Origin: a virus
Virus record (IMG/VR): IMGVR_UViG_3300042922_000352
Location: 1-29,475 of that record
Length of the DNA stretch: 29,475 bases
Reading direction: 5' to 3' (one strand)
The position numbers and the translations under genes are program-made. Below the pieces are notes generated by a model that was not told the DNA's origin, did no database searches, and saw nothing but the letters and a program-made list of their open reading frames with translations. Below, one piece after another: positions 1 to 7,600 of this stretch (position 1 is the stretch's first letter; the number at the start of each line of letters is the position of its first letter).

Positions 1-770
1 TAATCTGTCTCTGGATTTTCTACATAACGTACAAATTTGTTAGGGATATTAAAGTAATCTAATATTTCTGTAGCTCCATAAGGCATTATAGATTCACTAT
101 CTGTTGCATAGATGTATTCATAATTTCTTTCTTTGCCTGGTATGAATTTCGTTATCATGCAGGTACCGTGGTGGTTAAACCAAACAGTATTGTAATTTAT
201 AGACTGTAGTAAGTCATTTATGATTTCTAGCTTACTAGTCCCTATCTCGTATTCTTTGTCTATGCTTAGTTCTAATTCAGATTCTTGAATGCTTATGTCC
301 AGTATCCCCGTAGACAATATCAGAGTTCTAATGATAGAAGTATAGGGAGTCCCTTTAGGGATTAAGAATCTATTGTCGATTCTGTCTTCACTCAAGATAA
401 CTCCCTGGTCATATGCTTCTATATCCCTATAAATACTGCCCTTCTGTTCGGTTCTATTAGGGGAATTGGGTAAATATATGCCCTGTTCCCATTTAAGCCA
501 ATCTTGACCGATTTTGAGGCAGAATAAAGGCTTAATTCTTTCGCTAAAGAAGTTAATTTCCTTTAAATCTGCCTCGTTTATGCCAAATCTTGCAGAGCCT
601 TTTATTTCGGCTTCTGCGCTCATTCCATAAGAGCTAGTAACGTCTCTTAGTGTATCAATCTTTCGATTATTTTTATCCAAGAGCAAGTACTCCCATTTAA
701 TTGTCCGATTGGATTGTAATGCTTTTCTGACCTGCTCTTCCGTATACCTTGACTGAGACAACTCTTGCAT
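1..770 (-). CDS. Phage tail/baseplate protein, C-terminus outside window (partial)
   Basis: An open frame runs from an ATG at 770 to the window edge with no stop (256 full codons). The start overlaps the stop of the upstream tail protein (TAATG), which implies translational coupling. The N-terminus has an acidic/basic helical stretch followed by a segment on local topology (RDVTSSYGMSAEAEIKGSAR), then a mixed alpha/beta region. This resembles the DUF5048-like tail proteins found after the tape measure in clostridial siphophages, which are probably distal-tail or baseplate-hub parts. The family name is from memory and tentative; a structural tail role is well supported by position. No catalytic motif is visible in the part seen. 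Confidence 0.7.
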   Translation of the reverse strand, partial: MQELSQSRYTEEQVRKALQSNRTIKWEYLLLDKNNRKIDTLRDVTSSYGMSAEAEIKGSARFGINEADLKEINFFSERIKPLFCLKIGQDWLKWEQGIYLPNSPNRTEQKGSIYRDIEAYDQGVILSEDRIDNRFLIPKGTPYTSIIRTLILSTGILDISIQESELELSIDKEYEIGTSKLEIINDLLQSINYNTVWFNHHGTCMITKFIPGKERNYEYIYATDSESIMPYGATEILDYFNIPNKFVRYVENPETD

Positions 771-2824
771 TATTCCTCCAATCTGGTTAGTGTAAATGTA
801 ACCACATACCTATTTAACTCGTTCTCGTTATAATTAGGATTTGGAATTTGCACAGGGTATCTATACCCTTTATCATTTCGATAAATAAGTACAGGACAAT
901 TTAAAAGTTCGTAAACCTTGTCAAACTCTTCATACTCTATAGCGTACTCGTGGTTTTCTGCATGTCCTTTAAATTCCGTTGTTTGCGAGATAGGGTAAGT
1001 CCTTCCATTACATTGAATCAAATACTGATCTTTTGATGCACTTATTCCCTTTCTTTTATCTGAATTTAAAGTAATCCAAAGATTAATATAATTGGAAAGG
1101 TTGTCGATACAATTTAGCACTATGCCGTCAAATTCCAGATTAACAATTATGGTGTCGCTATCGTTGAAACTGTCTAGTGTTACTGCTCTTACGAAATAAC
1201 TATTATCGCCGTGACTTGCAATATGGTCTGTAAAAGTATTTGTTTCTAGATTTGCAATTAGTTTATATTCCTTGTCTTTATTGCTTTTTCTATATAATAA
1301 ATTCGCTGTAGTTAATGAACTTACTATTAGTGCAATAGATAAATCCTCAGTGCTGTTTCCGTATAAATTTGGCTTAACTGGCTTTACGGTGTTTATCGTA
1401 AAGGGAAGAAATATTTCATTGCTCCATAGTCCGTATATATTGCTAATTTGCAAGCTCGCTTTATATGCTCCATTATCAAGAAAATCTAGTACCTTGTATT
1501 GTTTTAAATCTGGTACTGTAAGTTCTCCGTAATCATGCAATAGATTATCACCAGAATATATCTTAATTCTAAATAAATCGCTTTCAATACCACTCCATGA
1601 TATTACAGGATGCATATTATTTGTTATGCCTGTTATGGTAGGGGTTTCTGGCTTACCTATCGAATAAAAACTATACCATTCCGAATAAGGGGATACTTCT
1701 GCAAATGGATTATAACACCTGACTCTCCATAGATAATTACCTCCGCCTATAGTATTTGGTAGCATGATATGTATTAAGCTATCACTAGTAACCGTTGCAG
1801 TTGTTTCTGTTTCGCCTGCTTTTTTATACTGCAAGTCATACTTCGATTGTGTATAACCAAAAGCATCCACAAATCTCCACCTAAAATAAATTTCTTCCCC
1901 AGAATTAACACTTGTATTAACAGGGCTTACTATTGTTGGGGCGGATGGGACGGTTGAGCCAATTGTAAAAGTTGCGATTTCGCTCCAATCACTTTGTGTG
2001 CTTAGATTATCAGTTATTCTTACTCTCCATTTTACTGTATTCCCTACTGCAAAAGTATTAGCAGGTATAGTATAACTGTTTCCACTTCCTCCTGTGGCTG
2101 TTGTATAAGTAGCGAAATTGTCTTTGCTGTACTGCAATGTATAAGCTGTCTGGATACTTTCATTTTGCCATGTTAGTTTAATCTCGCCTGCTCTATTTCT
2201 CGCTGTTGCATTCGGAACTAAATCAGTTGGTGCTTTTGGTGCAGGGTCGCTATAATAAACTATAATATATGGGGCGTAAGCGGATGTTCTGGTTAGTATG
2301 TTTGCATAACATACTCTCATTTTTAAGTTGTTAGTTATATAGTCGGAATCTTGTCTTAAACCTATAAGAAGTTCGTTATTCTCTGGCCTTTCAATATTTC
2401 CAATGCCCATTGCTGCCCATGCGCCATAATAAGACGTTATGTTTAAGCTAGAATCATAATCAGTATTATTTGTTCTCAGAATGTTTCCACTAGTTCCGTC
2501 AGCCCATACACCTCCATAGGAAAGGTTTGTTTCTATCTCTGACAGTGTGTGGCCTAGCATTTTTCTTGCTTTAATAACGTATGAATACCCTGTATTTCCT
2601 GCTAAAGACGGGTCACCCTCACTTGTAAACCCATTCACATAAAAGTATACATCTATTCTAGTTATGACTTTATCAGCAGGGATAGACGCTAAATTAAAGC
2701 CCATTACGGCAGCCTTTATTTCATGTATCTTCATGGTTGCAGAAGAACCGAAATTAAGACCGCCAAATTGTCCGTCTAGGTATGTATCCGCTGTAGCATA
2801 TATTGTAGTATTGTAATTAGCCAA
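770..2824 (-). CDS. Tail-associated DNRLRE / fibronectin type III protein
   Basis: 684 aa. Residues about 1-195 look like a DNRLRE-type beta domain (TADTYLDG, NFGSSATMKI), seen in secreted carbohydrate-binding and phage tail proteins. About 198-480 hold at least two to three fibronectin type III-like repeats (PKAPTDLVPN..., VPSAPTIVSPVN..., KPETPTITGI...), each with the Trp-Arg-Val-Arg edge strand (KWRVRI, LWRVRC). The C-terminal third has no repeat that I recognise. The start is a TTG at 2824, chosen because AAGGAGTGA lies about 5 nt upstream and overlaps the tape-measure stop by 8 nt. Placed directly after the tape measure, it is probably a distal tail or host-surface-binding protein. Receptor specificity cannot be read from the sequence. 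Confidence 0.8.
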   Translation of the reverse strand: MANYNTTIYATADTYLDGQFGGLNFGSSATMKIHEIKAAVMGFNLASIPADKVITRIDVYFYVNGFTSEGDPSLAGNTGYSYVIKARKMLGHTLSEIETNLSYGGVWADGTSGNILRTNNTDYDSSLNITSYYGAWAAMGIGNIERPENNELLIGLRQDSDYITNNLKMRVCYANILTRTSAYAPYIIVYYSDPAPKAPTDLVPNATARNRAGEIKLTWQNESIQTAYTLQYSKDNFATYTTATGGSGNSYTIPANTFAVGNTVKWRVRITDNLSTQSDWSEIATFTIGSTVPSAPTIVSPVNTSVNSGEEIYFRWRFVDAFGYTQSKYDLQYKKAGETETTATVTSDSLIHIMLPNTIGGGNYLWRVRCYNPFAEVSPYSEWYSFYSIGKPETPTITGITNNMHPVISWSGIESDLFRIKIYSGDNLLHDYGELTVPDLKQYKVLDFLDNGAYKASLQISNIYGLWSNEIFLPFTINTVKPVKPNLYGNSTEDLSIALIVSSLTTANLLYRKSNKDKEYKLIANLETNTFTDHIASHGDNSYFVRAVTLDSFNDSDTIIVNLEFDGIVLNCIDNLSNYINLWITLNSDKRKGISASKDQYLIQCNGRTYPISQTTEFKGHAENHEYAIEYEEFDKVYELLNCPVLIYRNDKGYRYPVQIPNPNYNENELNRYVVTFTLTRLEE

Positions 2825-4889
2825 GCTTGATCACTCCTTGCCTTCCTGTTTGCTTAATGTTTTTAAACAAGTTGATAACTTTGTTCATTTCATCAAAATC
2901 TTTAGCATTTACAGTGACGTTTATATATGTATTTCCTCCTAATATAGACTCTGTATCATCACCGCTGTAAATCTTACTTCCTCCCGGCAATCTTACTAAC
3001 TCTGGTTTTCCACCATCGTTTATCCATGTGTCTCCACCTGGGAAGTTATCTGTTCCACTGGCGAAATTGCGACCACCAGAAGAATGAGAGTAGTCGGGTG
3101 CAAAGTATGTATTTCCGTATGTCTCGGACTTCTTTTTTACATAGTTGACCGAATTTGCTGCATCATTTGCCCCGTTTAAGGCTTTGTTTGAGGTGTCAAT
3201 TAGGTCGGTCACAGAATCTTTTACACTGTTCATTGCTTCTTTTATACCTGCTGCTCTTCCAACTATTAGTCCAATTGCAACAGCTACAGCAAGCAATATT
3301 AAAAGTAACGGTCCCATTCCTATACTTGCAACTAGCCCTGTAGCTCCGACGGTGGTATTGGTTGTCGATAACATAGCATTGGCTATCGCCATTTTAGAAG
3401 CTGCTGACGCCACCGACACTAGTACTATTCCTAATCCCCCTAGTATTATTCCTGCCATAAGAACCTCAGGAGACATTCCTCCGATCAGGTCAGCAAATTT
3501 TTCGAATACGGGCAACAACGCCTCTCCAAGTTTCATTTTCACAGCATCAAATTTTTTATTCATTCTGACCATTGCATCATCCATATTATTAAATGCTTGT
3601 ATAGTCTCATTGTCTATGATGTACCCTGCTTCGCGTGCTTCCTTTGCATAACCTTTTATGCCTTTGCTTCCCTCTAGTATTAGGTTATTTAGAGACATTG
3701 CGCTTTTCCCGAAAATAGACATGGATAAAGCGTCTTTTTCAGTTTCGTTCTTGTGTTTTCCTAAAGCGTCTATAACATCATAAAATACAGCTTCGCTATC
3801 ACGTAATTGCCCATTGGATTCATCTATTCTCACTTTTAAGGTTCTAAATGCCTCGGCTGCGTCACCTGTTCCACTTCTTGCAGTATCCATACTCTTTGTC
3901 ATTTTTGCAATGCTGCTTCCTATATCCTCTGCCGACACTTCTAAAAATTCAGCAGCATAATTTAGTTCTTGTATTGTATCAGTGGTTAATCCTGTTTTAT
4001 GTGACAATTCATCTATTTTGCCTGCCGCCTCCGCAGTACTGAGTGTAAATCTACCCAATGTTGTTATCATTGTTCCTATTGTTAAAATTGCCATTCCTGC
4101 CTTTTCGCTTATACCGTCAAACTTGCTAGCCAAAGCCTCTACGGCAGGATTTATATCAATACCGATAGAACTTGCTAATCCTCTGATTGTGTCACCAAAT
4201 GATTTAGTTTTTTCATCGCTATTGTTCATTTTGGTGGTGTTGTCAGCAAGTTCATTGTTTAGCTTTTCTAGTGCAATCTCGTTTTCTAGGTAGGCATTAT
4301 AAAGGTCACTTAATTGTTTTTCGCTTTTATCACCGCTTTTAACAGCATCATCATAAGCATTTTTTGTTGCCTCTACTTTTTGTGCTTGGGTTTCTAACTT
4401 ACCAATCAATAAGGATTGCTTTAAGGTCAATTGCTCCGTTTCATCACCGAATTTTTTTGCCTTTTCGGTTGCTAGATTAAATTCATTTTCAAGAGTCGCC
4501 ATTTTTCTGTCAGCCTCTGATAAAACTAGCTGATCTAATTTTTCTTTATTAGAGGCTAGTTCATTGTTTAGTTTTTCTAATGTGGTGCGCTCTTTTAGTA
4601 ATGCTTTGTCGAGTGCATCGGCTTTTTTTCCTTGATTATCTTGCGAAGCCATGACAGCATCATAAGCTTTCTTTGCTGCTTCAACTTTTTGATTTTGTAA
4701 AGTTATCTTTTGAGTTAATTGGTCTTGCTTGGCAGTTAAGTGATCAGTTTCCTCGCCATATCTTTTAGCCATTTCGGCAGCTAATTTAAACTCTTGGTCA
4801 AGTAATCCCATTTTTCGGTTTATGTCTGCAATACCACCACTAAACTCTGTGTAATCAAGACCTAGTACAATTGTTTTTTTATTACTCAT
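2817..4889 (-). CDS. Tail tape measure protein
   Basis: 690 aa. The N-terminal ~230 residues are coiled coil and contain a duplicated module of about 100 residues (MGLLDQEFKLAAEMAKRYG... and MATLENEFNLATEKAKKFG...). A central region (LSHKTGLTTDTIQELNYAAE, then EALLPVFEKFADLIGGMSPE) is typical of TP901-like tape measures. Two long hydrophobic stretches follow at roughly 475-555, as in tape measures that reach the host membrane. The C-terminus has the usual Gly-rich tail (FASGTDNFPGGDTWINDGG...). Family role: scaffolds tail-tube assembly and sets tail length. At about 0.15 nm per residue the tail would be about 100 nm (inference). ATG follows the GT stop by one base, so translation is probably coupled. 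Confidence 0.93.
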   Translation of the reverse strand: MSNKKTIVLGLDYTEFSGGIADINRKMGLLDQEFKLAAEMAKRYGEETDHLTAKQDQLTQKITLQNQKVEAAKKAYDAVMASQDNQGKKADALDKALLKERTTLEKLNNELASNKEKLDQLVLSEADRKMATLENEFNLATEKAKKFGDETEQLTLKQSLLIGKLETQAQKVEATKNAYDDAVKSGDKSEKQLSDLYNAYLENEIALEKLNNELADNTTKMNNSDEKTKSFGDTIRGLASSIGIDINPAVEALASKFDGISEKAGMAILTIGTMITTLGRFTLSTAEAAGKIDELSHKTGLTTDTIQELNYAAEFLEVSAEDIGSSIAKMTKSMDTARSGTGDAAEAFRTLKVRIDESNGQLRDSEAVFYDVIDALGKHKNETEKDALSMSIFGKSAMSLNNLILEGSKGIKGYAKEAREAGYIIDNETIQAFNNMDDAMVRMNKKFDAVKMKLGEALLPVFEKFADLIGGMSPEVLMAGIILGGLGIVLVSVASAASKMAIANAMLSTTNTTVGATGLVASIGMGPLLLILLAVAVAIGLIVGRAAGIKEAMNSVKDSVTDLIDTSNKALNGANDAANSVNYVKKKSETYGNTYFAPDYSHSSGGRNFASGTDNFPGGDTWINDGGKPELVRLPGGSKIYSGDDTESILGGNTYINVTVNAKDFDEMNKVINLFKNIKQTGRQGVIKLG

Positions 4890-4890
4890 A

Positions 4891-5492
4891 TCACCACCCC
4901 TTTATCTCTTTGAGGCTCTTAATTTTTTTTGCCCTACTTTTGGTATTAAAATACTTTGACTTGTAACTAGTATTATTTGCGGTTGCAGCTTCTAACTGTT
5001 TTTTATCTGCAAACATATCTGTAACTTTTAATATTTTTGATAACTTGCTATTCCAAAATTCTTCCTCGGGACGATTTATTTCTATACAATAAAAATAAAA
5101 AAGGAAATCCCAGTCGATTTCCTCTACTTCATCATTGTTTCCATCATCTCCGCTAACAATTTTTTTTTATCTTCTTCGGTAACAGCTCCGCCCCAACTTT
5201 CTTGGAATTCAGCAATTATTTCATTTACTGTAATAGGTTTCATTTCAGAGGTGATTTTTTTTGCTTCTTCAATTGTAATTGCATTGCCTGCCGATTTTGC
5301 TGTTACATATATAATTTTTGCGCAATATTCGGCTATAGACTTTTGAGACATTAACCCTTTTAATCCGCCTATTTTTTGATCATTTAAATACGATAATGCA
5401 CGTGCGTTAAAGGCTAATTTGATTATTTTTCCGTCTTTAAATTTAAGGGAAACTTCTGTAGCCTCTTCCACACTTATATTTTTATTAATCAT
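4891..5492 (-). CDS. Tail assembly chaperone GT (product of -1 frameshift)
   Basis: Reading the run of nine A (5168-5160, minus strand) with a -1 slip leaves gene G at its third Lys codon and enters a frame open for 89 codons to a TGA at 4893-4891, giving a fusion of about 200 aa. The extension reads IVSGDDGNNDEVEEIDWDFL, then contains EFWNSKLSKILK. This matches the T domains of siphophage G-GT pairs (Asp-Trp-Asp-hydrophobic then Phe-Trp). The T frame has no start codon of its own near the junction and ends one base before the tape-measure ATG. Known role in lambda-like phages: G and GT at a fixed ratio bind the tape measure and recruit tail-tube subunits. Frameshift efficiency cannot be judged here. 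Confidence 0.85.
5124..5492 (-). CDS. Tail assembly chaperone G
   Basis: 122 aa, ATG at 5492. A TTG at 5510 is possible but lies inside the purine-rich RBS stretch (GGGAGGCGGAGGAA), so the ATG is preferred; it overlaps the tail-tube gene by 8 nt. The N-terminal part (TEVSLKFKDGKIIKLAFNARALSYL) resembles phage tail chaperones of the TAC family. The C-terminus carries the DKKK slippery stretch used to make GT. It sits exactly between tail tube and tape measure, as G genes do. Role: chaperone for the tape measure, not part of the mature virion in the lambda model. Confidence 0.85.
   Translation of the reverse strand: MINKNISVEEATEVSLKFKDGKIIKLAFNARALSYLNDQKIGGLKGLMSQKSIAEYCAKIIYVTAKSAGNAITIEEAKKITSEMKPITVNEIIAEFQESWGGAVTEEDKKKLLAEMMETMMK
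5160..5168 (-). promoter_or_regulatory. Programmed -1 frameshift slippery site (A9)
   Basis: Nine consecutive A residues in mRNA sense, in frame GAT AAA AAA AAA TTG. This contains the A AAA AAA heptamer classically used for -1 slippage in phage tail chaperone genes. The zero frame stops about 34 nt downstream (TAG 5126-5124), while the -1 frame stays open to 4891. I did not identify a convincing downstream stimulatory pseudoknot. Confidence 0.82.
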
Positions 5493-6084
5493 TTCCTCCG
5501 CCTCCCTCAATGAGCGTTCCGCCTGGTATGGTGTCTAGAAATAGTCCTGCTGCTTCATCTGTAAAATCTGCATTTGATGTGTCTCCATAAGCTCTTAGTT
5601 TCCCATCAAATTTCCTTTGTACCAAACCAATCGTAATGGAGTCCTGCGAAAAGTTGAAATTGTCAGTAGTCTGTTGCACTGTCTGTGCTCCCATCCTTGG
5701 CTTTCCTTTGAAGAACCAACACAATTCTCTGCAATCGTCCGTTTGTTCAATCTCGATTCCGATTGCAATGTCTTTAGGCTGTGTTCCAACCTTTTCTGAA
5801 AGTACACCATTTTCATACTCAAAGTTGTATATTTCAGCCTTAACCTCTATTGCCAATTTGGTTTGGTCAATCACTAACTCGCCTCCTGTTAATCGGCTAA
5901 TGTCAACCATTTTTACCCCTCTGCCGTAATCTGTTCCACTTGCTACGGTTGGTGTAAATTGCATTTGCTTAATAGGTCCAAAGTCCTTAATGGGACCATG
6001 TTCAAATTTTGTTTTTGAATCTTCTATGATCACCGCATAAACCACTCTTTTGGTATTAAATCTAACCGTCTCTTTGCTTGGCAT
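5485..6084 (-). CDS. Major tail protein (tail tube), phi13-like
   Basis: 199 aa, ATG at 6084 with GGCGGAG upstream. Sequence features of phi13-type major tail proteins are present: an N-terminal VVYAVI/FEHGPIKDFGPIK segment, a central GYEYENG-like turn (YNFEYENGVLS), a charged WFFKGK strand, and a Gly-rich C-terminal tail ending GGGGND. Position between tail terminator and chaperone G supports the call. Role: hexameric ring subunit of the non-contractile tail tube. Confidence 0.87.
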   Translation of the reverse strand: MPSKETVRFNTKRVVYAVIIEDSKTKFEHGPIKDFGPIKQMQFTPTVASGTDYGRGVKMVDISRLTGGELVIDQTKLAIEVKAEIYNFEYENGVLSEKVGTQPKDIAIGIEIEQTDDCRELCWFFKGKPRMGAQTVQQTTDNFNFSQDSITIGLVQRKFDGKLRAYGDTSNADFTDEAAGLFLDTIPGGTLIEGGGGND

Positions 6085-6085
6085 T

Positions 6086-6448
6086 TTATTCTCCGCCTTT
6101 CTTTATTAATTCAAATGTAAGATATGTATGATAAATTTTTGTATCAGTTTCAAGCATGTGCCCTTTTTTAGGATGGGTAAATGTTTTTTCATTTACTATT
6201 GCTTGTTTTACCTCTTGTATCCTGTCTTTTATTTCCCCATACTTAGAGCTTGTTTTTGCTTTGTACCAGAAATCTACCTGGCAATTAACGGTCTCTATTT
6301 CAGCTTTCCCACTTGCAAAAACTGCTCCTTCATCGGCATAAAAATGAAATGTGATGCATGGCCATATATTCTTTGCTTGCCCTTCGTCATAAATAATAGG
6401 ACGTAACGTAGTCGCACCCTCTAAAAATTCCTTTATTCTATCTTCCAC
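6086..6448 (-). CDS. Tail terminator / tail completion protein
   Basis: 120 aa if it starts at the GTG at 6448, which has AAGGCGG about 6 nt upstream. A GTG at 6472 would add 8 residues but has no RBS. It contains an N-terminal helix (EDRIKEFLEG), a beta-rich core (WPCITFHFYADEGAV, VNCQVDFWYKA) and a Pro-Lys rich C-terminal hairpin. This is the pattern of small tail-completion proteins (gpU/gp17/DUF3168-like) between the gp10-like neck gene and the tail tube. Role: caps the tail tube and joins it to the head. Overlaps the upstream gene by 11 nt. Confidence 0.72.
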   Translation of the reverse strand: MEDRIKEFLEGATTLRPIIYDEGQAKNIWPCITFHFYADEGAVFASGKAEIETVNCQVDFWYKAKTSSKYGEIKDRIQEVKQAIVNEKTFTHPKKGHMLETDTKIYHTYLTFELIKKGGE

Positions 6449-6842
6449 TATCCACCGCCTTAAATATTGCACTGTCTAAAACAGCATCAATTCCGCTTTC
6501 AGCTTCTGTCATTGCTTTGTCAGTGAAGTGTGATGCAGGAGTATCCGACGTTCCATTGTCAACTAAGTGCCACTTGTAAGCCGTTTTTCTTCCACCGCCA
6601 ATAATGGCTACTACCTCCCCTTCTTTATCATCCTTTATTTTTATTTTGACATCTGTTTTCATATGCTGATATAAGGGTTTATTAATGTCTGATTCTGGCA
6701 TGTTTTTAACAACGGCAACATTAACAACTTTTGCACAGTCACGAACTATTTTCCCTCTTTGATTGTACATACTTTGGGCAACGTCTTCGATTTCCTGTTT
6801 GAAGAAATTCATTGCTGACTCATAATTTAAATTTACTTTCAT
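6438..6842 (-). CDS. HK97 gp10-like neck/head-tail joining protein
   Basis: 134 aa, ATG at 6842 with AGGTGA just upstream. The sequence has the HK97-gp10 pattern: an N-terminal helix, the mid segment GKIVRDCAKVVNVAVVKNMPESD, then a beta hairpin and the conserved KWHLVDNGTSDTPASHFTDK (family form W-hydrophobic-E-hydrophobic-GT...PA..F). Role in the family: neck component linking connector to tail. Preceded by the head-closure gene with a 7 nt gap. Confidence 0.85.
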   Translation of the reverse strand: MKVNLNYESAMNFFKQEIEDVAQSMYNQRGKIVRDCAKVVNVAVVKNMPESDINKPLYQHMKTDVKIKIKDDKEGEVVAIIGGGRKTAYKWHLVDNGTSDTPASHFTDKAMTEAESGIDAVLDSAIFKAVDSGR

Positions 6843-6849
6843 AATTCAC

Positions 6850-7161
6850 CTACCCACATATAATTACTGTTATATCGTTTTCATTAGGCTTTTCATAAGT
6901 TCTAATTACATCGTATATAGCCCCATCATACTTGACTTGTGTAGCGAATAATGGTCTATTTGTGTCTTGCTCTATATGTCTTGTTAGTTCATAGTCGCAA
7001 GTTCTAGTTTCAAATGTAATTGAAGGTGTTATTCCAGATTGTGCAGCTTTATAAAACTCAGTTCCAGAAACAGACTTCTTTTCAAGGAAGACTTCCGTTT
7101 CAATGGTTTTAACTTCTCCTTCGGATATCGTGTTATAAATTAATAAGCCATCGCTATACAT
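6850..7161 (-). CDS. Head closure / head-tail adaptor protein
   Basis: 103 aa, ATG at 7161 with GGAGG 6 nt upstream. A longer in-frame extension to 7194 lacks an RBS and overlaps the connector gene fully, so it was dropped. The protein is beta-rich with the motif EVFLEKKSVSGTEFYKAAQSG followed by ITFETRTCDYE and a YDVIRTYEK edge, as in SPP1 gp16 / head-tail adaptor family members. Role: plug below the connector that closes the filled head. Overlaps the connector gene by 8 nt. Confidence 0.8.
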   Translation of the reverse strand: MYSDGLLIYNTISEGEVKTIETEVFLEKKSVSGTEFYKAAQSGITPSITFETRTCDYELTRHIEQDTNRPLFATQVKYDGAIYDVIRTYEKPNENDITVIICG

Positions 7162-7426
7162 TTGTTGCCTCCAAATCTGCAAGACCCAAAACAATTTTTA
7201 GTTTTTCGTAAGCATCTTTAAAACGTTCCGAGTTAGGATCTTTTCCAAAATTAGCTTTACAGTAAAATTTTATAGCTTGTATTATTATTGGATTGTCTTC
7301 TTCTATTGGATTTACTCCGCCTAGCATAAGGTCAATTTTGCAGGCTTCAATTAAATCTAATATTTCTTGGTCATATACACTACTTTTTATTGGTATTGCC
7401 AGTTTTATTTTTTCTAACATTGCCAT
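7154..7426 (-). CDS. Head-tail connector protein (gp6/gp15-like)
   Basis: 90 aa, mostly helical: EKIKLAIPI near the start, then EILDLIEACKIDLMLGGV, then IIQAIKFYCKANFG and a final helix (KDAYEKLKIVLGLAD). This is the usual pattern of HK97 gp6-like adaptor proteins that form the ring under the portal. The ATG at 7426 is assumed; an ATG at 7420 is equally possible because neither has a strong RBS. It overlaps the small upstream gene by about 47 nt, which is long but common in this phage type. Confidence 0.8.
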   Translation of the reverse strand: MAMLEKIKLAIPIKSSVYDQEILDLIEACKIDLMLGGVNPIEEDNPIIIQAIKFYCKANFGKDPNSERFKDAYEKLKIVLGLADLEATNV

Positions 7427-7589
7427 CGCTCGCTTTCTTTTGTGGCTCTTCTAGCATTTCCACTAAGACACCATTGGAGGTGGAGTTTATTTGCTCCACT
7501 CTCTCTTCGGTAGCTTCAAAAATTTCTCTTGCATTTCGGATGGTGTCAGTTTCTAAATCATTGAAAGTTCTTAATGTTCTTACTTTCAT
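7380..7589 (-). CDS. Small conserved phage protein after capsid
   Basis: 69 aa, ATG at 7589 with a perfect AAGGAGG. The sequence begins MKVRTLRTFNDLETDTIRNA and then EIFEATEERVEQINS, a pattern seen in short proteins just downstream of HK97 capsid genes in Firmicute phages; the C-terminus is Lys/Asn-rich and disordered-looking. No function is established for it that I can name; a head decoration or connector-related role is a guess. Position and RBS make it a real gene. Confidence 0.75.
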   Translation of the reverse strand: MKVRTLRTFNDLETDTIRNAREIFEATEERVEQINSTSNGVLVEMLEEPQKKASDGNVRKNKTGNTNKK

Positions 7590-7600
7590 TTACTTCCTCC

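Noticed and set aside
3145-3651. Plus-strand ORF of 168 codons opposite the tape measure
   Set aside because: Antisense to the hydrophobic part of the tape measure; long hydrophobic antisense frames are common there, and it has no RBS or promoter.
5595-5822. Second minus-strand ORF inside the tail tube gene
   Set aside because: Different frame of a clear major tail protein; no RBS of its own.
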